The translations under genes were made by a program, and so were the position numbers. Of a stretch of 64,000 nt of DNA, positions 45,808 to 55,633 are shown in pieces; position 1 is the stretch's first letter; each line of letters opens with the position of its first letter. The notes below the pieces were generated by a model. The model searched no databases. It was not told the DNA's origin and saw only the letters and a program-made list of their open reading frames with translations. Origin of the DNA: VYFG01 sp965248685 (GTDB taxonomy: Bacteria; Pseudomonadota; Gammaproteobacteria; Arenicellales; Poriferihabitantaceae). The stretch lies in NCBI GenBank assembly GCA_965248685.1, contig CBDFKC010000002.1, positions 372,001 through 436,000 of the forward strand, in the 5' to 3' direction.

Positions 45808-45812
45808 AAGAT
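45808..45812. repeat. Target-site duplication AAGAT (left of Tn copy C)
   Basis: Partner of 37986-37990; it directly precedes the GGGG start of copy C. Confidence 0.85.
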
Positions 45813-48800
45813 GGGGTACTAGGGATTTTCCCTCGTAATGGGACATAACCGGCTAGATCCCATGCCCTGCTTGGGTTTCCAGAGGGTATTACTTTTCTTG
45901 CACTGGTAAATAACCCTCAATTGAACGCATTATATCGTCTAAATCGGGCAGTTTTTCACTCATTTCAAAGTTGTAGGTGCCTTTCAGGTTGATGTTGTAC
46001 CAGGCAACCGGAGACGCCTGTTTGACAATCTGGACTTTTTCTTCGTCCTGTTGGTATTCAAAGCTGGTCAGCAACTGACTGAGTATGGCCGAGTTAAAGT
46101 AGATGATGGCATTGGTTACCAGACGAGCACATTCATTCCACAACTGGATCTCTTCATCTGAGCTGCCTCGGAATTGATCACCATTGACACTGCTGATCGC
46201 GCGGCGCAGTTGGTGGTAGGCCTCCCCCCGATTGAGGGCGCGCTGAACGTAATCTCGCAGACTAACATCATCGATATAGTTGAGTAGATAGTTTGCTTTC
46301 ACCATACGGTTGTATTCCGTTAATGCCCCGAGTAATGGGTGACTACTTTTATAACTTGAGAGCTTTCTGACCAAGGTGGCTTGCGTCGTTTTGCGTTCGT
46401 AGAGTGAGATCATGATGCGTTGGGCAGTGTCCCAATACGGCACGATACGCTTAGTATTGATTGGCTTTTTTAGATGCAGCTGAACCCTCTTCTGCTGGTC
46501 TTCTTTTATATCGAACATTTCATTAATGACGCGACCGACCTGGGCATAGCGTGGTGCAAAGCTGTACCCAAAGAGATCCAACAACGCGAAGTTGATGTGG
46601 TTAACCCCATGCGTATCGGTAGACAATACGGCAGGAACGATCTCAGAGTGGTTGCTCATTAATAAGTCGAAGATGTAGTGAGATTCGTGTTCATTCGCGC
46701 CGATCACTCGGGCGTTAATAGCCGCATGGTTGGCGATTAAACTTATGGCTGAAACGCCTTTTTGTGTGCCAAAGTATTTTGACGAGTAACGCGTTTTAAA
46801 CGTCTCACGCCGCGCTTCGAACTTCTGGCCATCGGCACTGGCGTGGATGATGTCTTCTTGGATGTTGTAATGTTTGAAGATCGGAAGCTTAGCTGTTGCG
46901 TTATTGATACGATCATTGGCTGCGTTCAGTGTTTCCAACCGCAGGTAGTTCGCCTGTATGGTGCTGAGCTGATCGTAAGTGCGATCGGAGATTTGCGCGA
47001 TACCATAGACACCCTGATTGGTGGCGTTACCCACCAGGATAGCCAACAGATCATACTCGTGTGCGCGACTCTTGGATTGCGCTCCCAGCACGTGCTTAAA
47101 GTCATCAAGGAATCCCGTGTCTCGATCGACCATGCGCAACACGTCGGCAACACCGGTCGTGGGTATTTGCTGGAAGAACGGGTTATTGACCAAGTGCTTT
47201 TTACTGGCCGTCGGTAGGCGCCAGTGGCGCTTACCTTTGGGGTTGCGTAGAATGATATTCCGATTGTCATCTTGCTCCAGATAATTGCTGACTTCCTGCA
47301 GTCTGGTTTCCAGACCCTTGGCCATTTGGCTGATGAGATTGTCTGGATCACTTGTTAATTTGGACAACTTGGTGCGCTTCAACAGCATGTCTTTTTCTTT
47401 TAGCCAGCGCTCACGAATGACTAAATCATCCTCTAAAGCCCTGTATTTAATGATATTCGGCAGGGTCAGCTGCCCGTTCAACCGACTTGGAATCTGCAGA
47501 TACAGGAACCATTCGTAACGACACGTGTTAAACACACCGCTCGCATCCTGCAAAAACGACAACTGTTTCTTAGTGGGCAGTCGATTGTCCACTGCGGCTT
47601 TTGAGATTGTTCCTAGAGTCGTAAGATCGCACTGGGCGCGATGTAGTGCGGTTGCCAGGCGCCCGGTCTTCTCACCGCCCTCAAAGTGCAAACACAGGAA
47701 CAGATCACGAAGTAGGCCCTCCCTGACGTATCCTTTGTGATCAAGATACTGCCAGATGGCTTCATCAATTGATCGCTTTTGGTCATTCAGAAACAGGCAA
47801 ACCGATTCCAGATCTTTCGCTGCAAGAAGTTTAAAAGCATGCTGCCGTAGCGTCCCAAACAGTTGCTGTTGATCTACTGTGTCGTCGATAAAAAGACGTA
47901 ACACTTGCGCCGCTTTACCGATGTTACTCGCAGCCCGTTGCCAGTCTTGATAAACTGCTTCTCGCGCATATATCTTGGCTTTTTCTTTTCGCTGACGAAC
48001 ATGATGAACAAAGCCGTCGGCGATCCGTTCCAGGGCCTGCTGCCAGCGTGATTGCAGATAGCATAATAAGTAGAGACGTTGATAACCAGTGGGTTGGCGA
48101 TGGAGTTTGGCACCGTAATAATTCACTCTCTCGGCAAAGTACTGCTGATTCTTCAGCGACATCGATAGCGCACTTAAGACCCGATTGACCTCCAGCATCC
48201 AAGGTTGAATGTATCGATGCACAACAAGCTCTTTTTGCAATTCACTCCCTGTGAAGCTCCTTGCCGATAGTCGCAATTGCCGTAATATCACAGTGTCTTT
48301 GCCTTCGACGAGATCTATTAACCCATCAGCCAGGCCAACCGAGATGAGATCATCAAGTCGTCGAATCAATTGTCGGTTGGTAGTGGCAACGACCCCACTG
48401 ATGATGTCTTGCAGAACTGTGTATCCTGGTATGCCAATTTTCAGTGCGGATAAGTATTCTATGGCTCTGTCAAACAAAGATCTCGGTTGAGCCCACGCTT
48501 GTGCGTGCTCGTTGAGCTCTGCAATCAAAGCAACGGTGTGACATTTATTATCCCAGCGTTGATGATCGGTTAGTTCAAGAACGTGGTTGTAAATTCGTAC
48601 TCTGGCTTTTCGAGTTAGATTGAAAGGACGCAGGCCAGCACCCGGAAAGACTTCAGAGCACACGTATTTGAGATCATGTTTTATTCGGTGGAAGCCAGGA
48701 CTCAGTAAGACGGGTTTAACTTTAAAATACCCCAGCAGCACAACAAGCATGCAACGTTGATCACGCCTGCGAATTTTCTGACTCAGGGTTAACTCAATTT

Positions 48801-49050
48801 CGTTGAGTGCGAAGAAGAAACGCTGATCGTTGAAATTGAGAACTGGTGGGTCGAACAGTTCAGTAATTTCTGCCTCGGTGAGTATCTTGAGTCGTTTTTC
48901 AGTGGCCATAATCGATGCCTAAAGGCAACGATATTAGCCAAATTACCTTGAAAAAGCGTAAAATCGAAAAGTAACCCCCTCTGGAAACCCAAGCAGGGTA
49001 AGGGCTTTAGCCGTTTATGTCCCATTACGAGGGAAAATCCCTAGTACCCC
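45813..49050 (-). mobile_element. Tn3-family transposon, copy C (3238 bp, TnpA only)
   Basis: Same length as copy B and, wherever compared, the same sequence. The left pentamer is AAGAT (shared with copy B's right side) and the right pentamer is ATGGA (49051-49055), which has no partner in the window. If the nested-fusion model is right, ATGGA should be found just left of copy A. Confidence 0.95.
45889..48909 (-). CDS. tnpA: Tn3-family transposase TnpA, copy C (1006 residues)
   Basis: The translated protein is the same as that of copy B, including the DDE residues 693, 765 and 896. The identity of copies points to a recent amplification. This copy borders the chromosome-like right flank of the window. 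Confidence 0.97.
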   Translation of the reverse strand: MATEKRLKILTEAEITELFDPPVLNFNDQRFFFALNEIELTLSQKIRRRDQRCMLVVLLGYFKVKPVLLSPGFHRIKHDLKYVCSEVFPGAGLRPFNLTRKARVRIYNHVLELTDHQRWDNKCHTVALIAELNEHAQAWAQPRSLFDRAIEYLSALKIGIPGYTVLQDIISGVVATTNRQLIRRLDDLISVGLADGLIDLVEGKDTVILRQLRLSARSFTGSELQKELVVHRYIQPWMLEVNRVLSALSMSLKNQQYFAERVNYYGAKLHRQPTGYQRLYLLCYLQSRWQQALERIADGFVHHVRQRKEKAKIYAREAVYQDWQRAASNIGKAAQVLRLFIDDTVDQQQLFGTLRQHAFKLLAAKDLESVCLFLNDQKRSIDEAIWQYLDHKGYVREGLLRDLFLCLHFEGGEKTGRLATALHRAQCDLTTLGTISKAAVDNRLPTKKQLSFLQDASGVFNTCRYEWFLYLQIPSRLNGQLTLPNIIKYRALEDDLVIRERWLKEKDMLLKRTKLSKLTSDPDNLISQMAKGLETRLQEVSNYLEQDDNRNIILRNPKGKRHWRLPTASKKHLVNNPFFQQIPTTGVADVLRMVDRDTGFLDDFKHVLGAQSKSRAHEYDLLAILVGNATNQGVYGIAQISDRTYDQLSTIQANYLRLETLNAANDRINNATAKLPIFKHYNIQEDIIHASADGQKFEARRETFKTRYSSKYFGTQKGVSAISLIANHAAINARVIGANEHESHYIFDLLMSNHSEIVPAVLSTDTHGVNHINFALLDLFGYSFAPRYAQVGRVINEMFDIKEDQQKRVQLHLKKPINTKRIVPYWDTAQRIMISLYERKTTQATLVRKLSSYKSSHPLLGALTEYNRMVKANYLLNYIDDVSLRDYVQRALNRGEAYHQLRRAISSVNGDQFRGSSDEEIQLWNECARLVTNAIIYFNSAILSQLLTSFEYQQDEEKVQIVKQASPVAWYNINLKGTYNFEMSEKLPDLDDIMRSIEGYLPVQEK

Positions 49051-49090
49051 ATGGACAAACAATAAAACGGTAAGATTTTCCATCCAACCT

Positions 49091-49795
49091 TTATCCGGGG
49101 CGGATATCCAGCAAACTGCGTAGCGCTTTGGAACCGGACGGGGTCAATTGGATTGCCCGCTTGACGTCGGTTTTTCGCAGCCATTTTTTGCGAAGGAATA
49201 ACGAGAATATTTCCGCGCCCAGGGCACCCGCAATATGGTAGCGCCGTTCACTCCAATCCAGACATTGATGGGCAAACTTTCGTTTCTTTTTCTGTAATTC
49301 GTCACAGTCAATGTCGAGGTCAGAGAAGAATTCAACGCCTCTGTCGGTCACAACATAATCGGTATCTCCATAGCTTAGCAATTGCCGGCTAATTAGTGCA
49401 TCCGAAATTACCACCCCCAGGGTCCCGGCGATATGGTCGTAACAAACTCTGGCCTTACGTAGTTCGGTTGGCACTCGATTGGGTATGGCTCGAGTCGGTC
49501 GTTTTGTTTTTTGTAGATGCCAGGTTGCCATAACGGTGAGGCTCTCGAGCATATTTGCCACCTCCGGATTCGCCAGTCGAAAGTAACGGTGCCGACCCTG
49601 GCTCGCTCGATGTAGCAAACCCGATTCAACCAGCATGGATAGATGACTGCTGATGGTTTGCGGGGTTACCCCGGCGGTAACCGCCAATTCCCCTGCGGTC
49701 CAGGCCCGGCCATCCAATAAAGATGCCAGTATAATTGCCCGGGTAGGATCGCCAATCAAAGATCCGACAGATGATATGGTATTTGCTGTTTCCAT
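49091..49795 (-). CDS. ArsR-family winged-helix transcriptional regulator
   Basis: A 234-residue regulator. Residues 1-95 form an ArsR-type winged helix: LIGDPTRAIILASLLDG, the recognition helix VTPQTISSHLSMLVESGLL and the wing ASQGRHRYFRLA. The C-terminal 140 residues are an extension with several Cys and His that could sense a ligand; no family metal-binding pattern (ELCVCDL-type) is present in the helix. It is divergent from the MFS gene with a 63-base gap, so it probably represses that transporter and itself. Right neighbour of transposon C; its 3' end is 40 bases from the insertion and intact. Confidence 0.85.
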   Translation of the reverse strand: METANTISSVGSLIGDPTRAIILASLLDGRAWTAGELAVTAGVTPQTISSHLSMLVESGLLHRASQGRHRYFRLANPEVANMLESLTVMATWHLQKTKRPTRAIPNRVPTELRKARVCYDHIAGTLGVVISDALISRQLLSYGDTDYVVTDRGVEFFSDLDIDCDELQKKKRKFAHQCLDWSERRYHIAGALGAEIFSLFLRKKWLRKTDVKRAIQLTPSGSKALRSLLDIRPG

Positions 49796-49858
49796 ACTTC
49801 GATAGTAATCGAATTATGATAAATTCTCAAATTGGATTAGTCCAGATAAGCTGTTTAT

Positions 49859-51013
49859 ATGAAACCCAATAACCGCAATCTGATTGCTGCCTGTGCTGCG
49901 ATTTCAGTGTTTGGCCTGTCGTTTGGAATGAGCTATCCCCTGTTATCTCTAATTCTTGAATCTCGTGGCGTGTCGGCTGGAATGATCGGGGTAAATTCAG
50001 CTATGGGTCCGTTAGGAATCCTGGTATTTTCTGGGGTGATTCCGGTGCTGACCAAGCGTTTTGGCGCCCGGCGAATGGTGGTACTGGCAGCCCTGATAAC
50101 AGCCGCTTTGATGATCGGGTATCGAATGTTCGATACTCTCGAGGCCTGGTTTGTGATTCGATTACTCCAGGGTATGTCGATGTCAGTATTGTTTACCCTG
50201 AGTGAAGTTTGGATTGTCAGCTATGCAGAGAAAGATAATCGTGCCAGGGTAGTGGCAATCTATGCGAGTGTTTTATCCGCGAGCTTTGGTGCCGGTCCAT
50301 TGGTAATTGGGTGGATTGGTATTGATGGATGGCTGCCTTTTCAATTAGGCGCAATAATTTTGTTAATCGGGATCATACCCCTTAGTTTGGTTCGCGAAAA
50401 TGAAGTGGCCGAACCAGAAGAAGTGCCACCGTCGGGAATTCTCGACTTCCTTCCCAAAGCTCCAATGTTATTGGCTTGCGTCGGCGTTTTTGCAATTTTT
50501 GACGCCGCCACAATTTCCCTGCTGCCGGTATACGGAATCCGCAACGGCCTTGATCTGCAGACCTCTGCCAATATTCTGAGTGCCCTCATCCTCGGCAATA
50601 TTGTGTTGCAGTTTCCAATCGGCTGGCTGGCAGATCGATATCCTAAACGCTTGATACTATCTTTGTGCGCCGCCGCTACTGCAATTTCCCTCCTCTTAAT
50701 GCCTCTGGTAATAGGAAGCAGTTGGATATGGCCATTGCTTATTTTAACCGGCGCCACCGGCTACGGAATCTATACAGTATCCCTCGCCGATCTGGGAGAT
50801 CGATTCAGTGGAAATGAGCTGGTCAGCGGCTCTTCTTCGTTTGCCGTTATCTGGGGCGGGGGTGCTCTGTTTGGGTCGATTACCGGAGGCTGGGCGATGC
50901 TTGGGATGAATTCCCATGGACTGCCGGTTTATTTGGCCGCAACCTATACCATGCTTGCCATTGGATTGATTGTACGTGGACGCAGAATCAGAAAAAAAAT
51001 GGGATTGAGATAG
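49859..51013 (+). CDS. MFS transporter (YcaD-like sugar/drug efflux type)
   Basis: A 384-residue protein with twelve hydrophobic segments in two sets of six separated by a charged loop near residue 180 (VRENEVAEPEEVPPSG). The signature between helices 2 and 3 reads TKRFGARRM and the matching one in the second half ADRYPKRL, both typical of the major facilitator superfamily. It would export or import a small solute across the inner membrane; the substrate is not evident. Control by the divergent ArsR-type regulator is likely. Confidence 0.85.
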   Translation: MKPNNRNLIAACAAISVFGLSFGMSYPLLSLILESRGVSAGMIGVNSAMGPLGILVFSGVIPVLTKRFGARRMVVLAALITAALMIGYRMFDTLEAWFVIRLLQGMSMSVLFTLSEVWIVSYAEKDNRARVVAIYASVLSASFGAGPLVIGWIGIDGWLPFQLGAIILLIGIIPLSLVRENEVAEPEEVPPSGILDFLPKAPMLLACVGVFAIFDAATISLLPVYGIRNGLDLQTSANILSALILGNIVLQFPIGWLADRYPKRLILSLCAAATAISLLLMPLVIGSSWIWPLLILTGATGYGIYTVSLADLGDRFSGNELVSGSSSFAVIWGGGALFGSITGGWAMLGMNSHGLPVYLAATYTMLAIGLIVRGRRIRKKMGLR

Positions 51014-51136
51014 ATCATGTTAAAGAGATAAAATATTAAAGGCAAGAGGGCGCCCCACGAGGGTGACAGTACCGCGGGAACTTATTCACAGGTTCTTAAA
51101 ATTACGATCAATTCAATCGATTAAAGGAGATAACAA

Positions 51137-51931
51137 ATGACCCCCAAAAAACGATTTTTACTCGGTGGCGGTGGCGCATTGATGCCGGTTCTAGTTTCAT
51201 TATTAGCAATAGATATTGGCGCTGCATTAAGTGACGGTAATACTTTTAGCACCGGTAATTCAATTGGATTGGCGATTCGATATATCGTGCTATTTATCGT
51301 CGGCGGTGTAGTGGCATACCTGCACGAAGATGAAAAAAAATCGTTTAAATTGTTTGAACTTGGTATTGCTGCCCCGGCCCTGATTACTTCACTGATTACG
51401 GCCCAGGGAATTGTGGGTAATCCGACTCCTGGAAACAATTCAGAAGCTAGCCGGATTTCGTTTATCGATTCCGCTTATGCCGGCGAAACTAATGGGACCA
51501 GTGAGGAAATCATTCTGGCTGGTGGGCTGTTTAGCGATATTATCGATGGGATTTCAGGCAAGGCTTATCGTGACATAAAAGTGAAGGATAAAAAGGCATC
51601 CACTGGCAACACCAAGAAAAGTAGTAAGCCGGAAGCTAAGAAAAAGGATAAGCCGGTCAAACGGGGTATAGAAATGCAGGCACCCGATGAAGTCGTTGCT
51701 TCTGATGAACCTGCGCTGCAGATGGAACAGCAAGTTGAGGAACAGATTGGACAAGAAATGACCGAGGAACAGGTCGCAGAACATAAGATGGCTCAGGCAA
51801 AAATAGCCAGGGCGAAGGCCGACGCGTTGGAAAAACAGTATCAGGAATCCCTTGCCCAGGCTAAAGCTGCTGAAGAGCAAGCTGAAATGGCAGCTGAGAA
51901 GATAAAAACCGTCCAACCGGAAACAAACTGA
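51137..51931 (+). CDS. Hypothetical membrane protein with cytoplasmic coiled coil
   Basis: A 264-residue protein. Two or three hydrophobic segments occupy residues ~8-110 (GALMPVLVSLLAIDIGAAL, IRYIVLFIVGGVVAYLH, ELGIAAPALITSLITAQG). The rest is highly charged: a Lys-rich stretch (~155-180) followed by a Glu/Gln/Ala-rich coiled coil to the end. An AAAGGAG sequence lies about 10 bases before the ATG. No family was recognised. It stands alone between the MFS and hydantoinase genes. Confidence 0.65.
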   Translation: MTPKKRFLLGGGGALMPVLVSLLAIDIGAALSDGNTFSTGNSIGLAIRYIVLFIVGGVVAYLHEDEKKSFKLFELGIAAPALITSLITAQGIVGNPTPGNNSEASRISFIDSAYAGETNGTSEEIILAGGLFSDIIDGISGKAYRDIKVKDKKASTGNTKKSSKPEAKKKDKPVKRGIEMQAPDEVVASDEPALQMEQQVEEQIGQEMTEEQVAEHKMAQAKIARAKADALEKQYQESLAQAKAAEEQAEMAAEKIKTVQPETN

Positions 51932-52019
51932 CAAGAAAATAACAAACTAGCCACGGATGTAATTGCGCTTATACTGATCGATTAGACACAACAACGATAA
52001 CTATTTATTTAAATTTCAT

Positions 52020-55000
52020 ATGTGGCAATTTTGGGTTGACCGAGGCGGCACTTTTACTGACATCGTTGCGAATCGTCCTGATGGGACATTAATTACCCGC
52101 AAACTTCTTTCAGAAAATCCCGAACAGTACAAGGACGCAGCGGTTCACGGAATTCGCCAGCTACTCAATCTGGCAGACGGCGATCCCATCGCAGCAGACT
52201 GCATTGGTGCGGTAAAAATGGGAACCACCGTCGCAACCAATGCACTGTTGGAGCGCAAGGGTGATCGTACACTGCTGTTAATCACTAAAGGGTTCGCCGA
52301 CCTGCTGCGAATCGGCTATCAAAATCGACCTGAATTATTTGAGCTCGAAATTGTATTGCCCGAATTGCTTTACGAACGAGTTGCCGAAGTAACCGAACGT
52401 CTCGACGCCAATGGAGGGGTCGTCACTCCACTCGAGCTGGAAACCGCGAGATCGGCACTACAGTCGGCCTATGACGACGGCATTCGTTCCGTTGGAATCG
52501 CATTTTTGCATGCTTACCTGACACCTACCCACGAACAATTGGTCGCAGATCTCGCTAGAGTAATTGGGTTCACTCAAATTTCGACGAGTCACCAGACCAG
52601 CCCACTGATAAAACTGGTTTCCCGGGGTGACACCACGGTGGTAGACGCCTATCTGACTCCCATCCTGAGGCGCTACGTTGAACAGGTAAATGACGCATTA
52701 GGTGTTGATAGTGGTTGCTGTAAGCAGTTGATGTTTATGCAGTCAAACGGTGGTTTGACGGATGCTAAACTTTTTCAGGGCAAAGATTCTATTTTGTCAG
52801 GCCCGGCGGGTGGCGTGGTGGGAATGGTTCGCACCGCAACCCAGGCAGGGTTCGAGAAAGTTATTGGTTTCGATATGGGTGGGACATCAACGGATGTTTG
52901 CCATTACGCTGGAGAGTACGAACGTTCATTTGAAACCGAAGTTGCGGGAGTAAGGATGCGGGCACCGATGATGCATATCCATACTGTTGCAGCTGGTGGT
53001 GGTTCCATTCTCAATTATCGGGATGGCCGGTACCAGGTCGGCCCGGAAAGCGCTGGTGCCAATCCTGGACCTGCGAGTTATTTGCGGGGCGGACCGTTAA
53101 CCGTTACCGACTGTAATGTCTTGCTCGGAAAACTCCATCCCAAGCATTTTCCTAAGGTTTTTGGTTCCAACGGAAACGAAGCTCTCGACAGCGCTGTGGT
53201 AAAGAGCCGGTTCGAGAAAATGGCTGGGGATATTGCCGGGGAAACCGGTTCCCCTGCCCTCTCTCTGGAAAAAACAGCGGAAGGGTTTTTACAGATTGCG
53301 GTGGAGAATATGGCGAATGCAATCAAGAAAATTTCGGTGCAGCGGGGTTATGACGTTACCCAATATACGTTGAATTGCTTTGGCGGTGCGGGTGGTCAAC
53401 ACGCTTGCCTGGTCGCCGATGCGCTGGGTATTGATCGCGTATTTCTCCATCCCATGGCAGGTGTATTGTCGGCCTATGGCATGGGGCTGGCGGATATCCG
53501 GGCGCTTCGGGAACATCAATTCGATGGCCCTGTTGAAGGCGTAGATGAGGCACTTCCACTATTGGAATCTTTAACCGCGGAAGCCAGAGCAGAAGTAGAA
53601 AATCAGGGGTTGAATGATTCTGACATTACTTTGTACAAGCGGGTTCACATCCGCTATGAAGGGTCCCACCAGGCGCTGGTGGTTCCATTAGGTACTCCCC
53701 GGGAAATGATCGATGGATTTGAAAAAGAACATCAGTCTCGCTTCGGGTTTATTGCTCAGAACCGGTTGCTTAGAATTGAAGCGATTTCGGTGGAAGCAGT
53801 AGGTTCTACCGGGGCGATCAATGATGATGCGATGGAAGCTTTCGCCGGTACCGTCGGCCCGATTGATCATGTATCGATGTATTGTGAAGGCGACTGGAGT
53901 ACCGTCCCGTTGTTCGATCGGGATCAAATGAGCGTGGAAAGTACGGTCAACGGACCAGCTATTATTATAGAAACCACCGGAACGAATATCGTCGAGCCAG
54001 GCTGGAGTGGATCAATTAATGCATTTGGCCATTTGATTCTGGAACGCACCACGCAGAGACGCCAACAGCGGGCCGTCGGCACTGCAGCAGACCCCATCAT
54101 GCTTGAAGTGTTTAACAACCTGTTTATGAATATTGCGGAGCAAATGGGTGGCACCCTGGCGAATACTGCCTATTCGGTAAACATCAAGGAGCGCCTGGAT
54201 TTTTCCTGTGCGCTGTTTGATGCGGACGGGGAATTGGTGGCCAACGCGCCCCATGTTCCGGTCCACCTCGGCTCCATGAGTGAGGCCGTACGCACGGTTA
54301 ACCGCAACGCCGGAGCGATCATGAAGCCTGGCGATGTTTATATGCTAAATAATCCATTTAATGGCGGTACCCATCTACCGGATGTCACCGTTATCACACC
54401 GGTTTTTGATCGGTCAGAACAGAATATTTTATTTTACGTTGGTTCTCGTGGACATCATGCTGACATTGGCGGACGTACACCAGGCTCAGCACCACCGGAT
54501 AGCACCCATATTGATGAGGAAGGGGTGGTCATTGACACCTTCAAACTGGTCGAGGCCGGCCGCCTGCAGGATCAGAAAGTACGCGCGTTGCTTGCCTCTG
54601 GTAAATTTCCCTGTCGCAATATAGACCATAATATGGCGGACCTGGCTGCACAAATAGCAGCAAATGAAACCGGCGTCCGGGAAGTAAATAAAATGATTGA
54701 TCAATATGGGTTGCCAGTTGTGCACGCCTATATGGGACATGTACAGGATAACGCCGAGGAGTCAGTGCGCCGGGTAATTAGTGCGCTGAAACCCGGTGAA
54801 TTTACCTTTGCCTTGGATCATGGTGCGCAGATTCGGGTGAAGATTCATGTGGACTATTCGACTCGTGAGGCAGTAATTGATTTTACTGGTACCTCCGAGC
54901 AACAGGCCAATAACTACAACGCGCCGTTGGCGGTGTGTCATGCCGCAGTATTGTATGTGTTCAGGACCTTGGTGGGAGCAAAAATTCCGTTGAATGCCGG

Positions 55001-55619
55001 TTGCCTGAAGCCCCTAAAAATTATTGCTCCAGATCAAAGCATGATTAACCCGCGTTATCCAGCCGCTGTGATTTCCGGGAATACTGAAGTTAGTCAGGCG
55101 ATTACAGATTGTCTGTATGGAGCGCTTGGCGTTATTGCAGGATCTCAGGCGACCATGAATAATTTTGTCTGGGGTACTGATACCTTTCAGAATTACGATA
55201 CTATTTGTGGTGGTGCTGGAGCAGGTCCAGATTTCGATGGTGCCAGTGCGGTTCAGATTCATATGACCAATACACGTTGTACCGATCCTGAGGTTCTGGA
55301 AAAGCGCTTTCCAGTTCGAATCGAAGAGTTTTCTATCCGTAGGGGATCGGGTGGTGCTGGCCTGCATCGTGGAGGAGATGGATGCATCAGAAATATGAGG
55401 GCCATGGTGCCTATGAAAGTAACTACGCTTTCTTCCCATCGGATCACCCAGGCATTTGGTATTCAAGGCGGAGAACCCGGTGCCGTGGGGATCAACGAAG
55501 TTTATCTCACTGATGGTACGACGGTCAGGCTGCAAGGGAATGATGAAATTGATCTAAAGGCGGGAGATATTTTCTCGATTCAGACTCCTGGTGGCGGCGG
55601 AGCCGGCATAGCCAAATAA
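52020..55619 (+). CDS. Fused hydantoinase/5-oxoprolinase (HyuA-HyuB)
   Basis: A 1199-residue ATP-dependent amidohydrolase in which the A and B subunits are fused, as in 5-oxoprolinase. Residues 1-690 are HyuA: WVDRGGTFTDIVA at the start (ATP-binding Hyd_N), KMGTTVATNALLERKG, and a second phosphate-binding segment GFDMGGTSTDVCHY near 285. Residues ~700-1199 are HyuB: LEVFNNLFMNIAEQMG and the AGGGDG-like GGAGAGP regions near the end. The substrate may be 5-oxoproline, a hydantoin or N-methylhydantoin; it cannot be told from sequence. Length is near that of single-chain oxoprolinases. The gene ends 14 bases from the convergent radical SAM gene. Confidence 0.92.
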   Translation: MWQFWVDRGGTFTDIVANRPDGTLITRKLLSENPEQYKDAAVHGIRQLLNLADGDPIAADCIGAVKMGTTVATNALLERKGDRTLLLITKGFADLLRIGYQNRPELFELEIVLPELLYERVAEVTERLDANGGVVTPLELETARSALQSAYDDGIRSVGIAFLHAYLTPTHEQLVADLARVIGFTQISTSHQTSPLIKLVSRGDTTVVDAYLTPILRRYVEQVNDALGVDSGCCKQLMFMQSNGGLTDAKLFQGKDSILSGPAGGVVGMVRTATQAGFEKVIGFDMGGTSTDVCHYAGEYERSFETEVAGVRMRAPMMHIHTVAAGGGSILNYRDGRYQVGPESAGANPGPASYLRGGPLTVTDCNVLLGKLHPKHFPKVFGSNGNEALDSAVVKSRFEKMAGDIAGETGSPALSLEKTAEGFLQIAVENMANAIKKISVQRGYDVTQYTLNCFGGAGGQHACLVADALGIDRVFLHPMAGVLSAYGMGLADIRALREHQFDGPVEGVDEALPLLESLTAEARAEVENQGLNDSDITLYKRVHIRYEGSHQALVVPLGTPREMIDGFEKEHQSRFGFIAQNRLLRIEAISVEAVGSTGAINDDAMEAFAGTVGPIDHVSMYCEGDWSTVPLFDRDQMSVESTVNGPAIIIETTGTNIVEPGWSGSINAFGHLILERTTQRRQQRAVGTAADPIMLEVFNNLFMNIAEQMGGTLANTAYSVNIKERLDFSCALFDADGELVANAPHVPVHLGSMSEAVRTVNRNAGAIMKPGDVYMLNNPFNGGTHLPDVTVITPVFDRSEQNILFYVGSRGHHADIGGRTPGSAPPDSTHIDEEGVVIDTFKLVEAGRLQDQKVRALLASGKFPCRNIDHNMADLAAQIAANETGVREVNKMIDQYGLPVVHAYMGHVQDNAEESVRRVISALKPGEFTFALDHGAQIRVKIHVDYSTREAVIDFTGTSEQQANNYNAPLAVCHAAVLYVFRTLVGAKIPLNAGCLKPLKIIAPDQSMINPRYPAAVISGNTEVSQAITDCLYGALGVIAGSQATMNNFVWGTDTFQNYDTICGGAGAGPDFDGASAVQIHMTNTRCTDPEVLEKRFPVRIEEFSIRRGSGGAGLHRGGDGCIRNMRAMVPMKVTTLSSHRITQAFGIQGGEPGAVGINEVYLTDGTTVRLQGNDEIDLKAGDIFSIQTPGGGGAGIAK

Positions 55620-55633
55620 GTTTTTCATCGATT

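Larger units (their letters stand above)
37986..45812. other. Segment 2: putative former circular molecule (~7.8 kb) between Tn copies B and C
   Basis: Bounded by Tn copies in direct orientation and by AAGAT at both inner edges. Joining the ends at AAGAT extends a short frame (ATG at 45765) by six codons to a TGA. The content is orphan genes of unknown function, a secreted-protein operon and a MazF-like gene, with long gene-free stretches. No replication gene was recognised, so its status as an autonomous plasmid is doubtful; a cassette-like or excised circle is possible. Confidence 0.6.
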
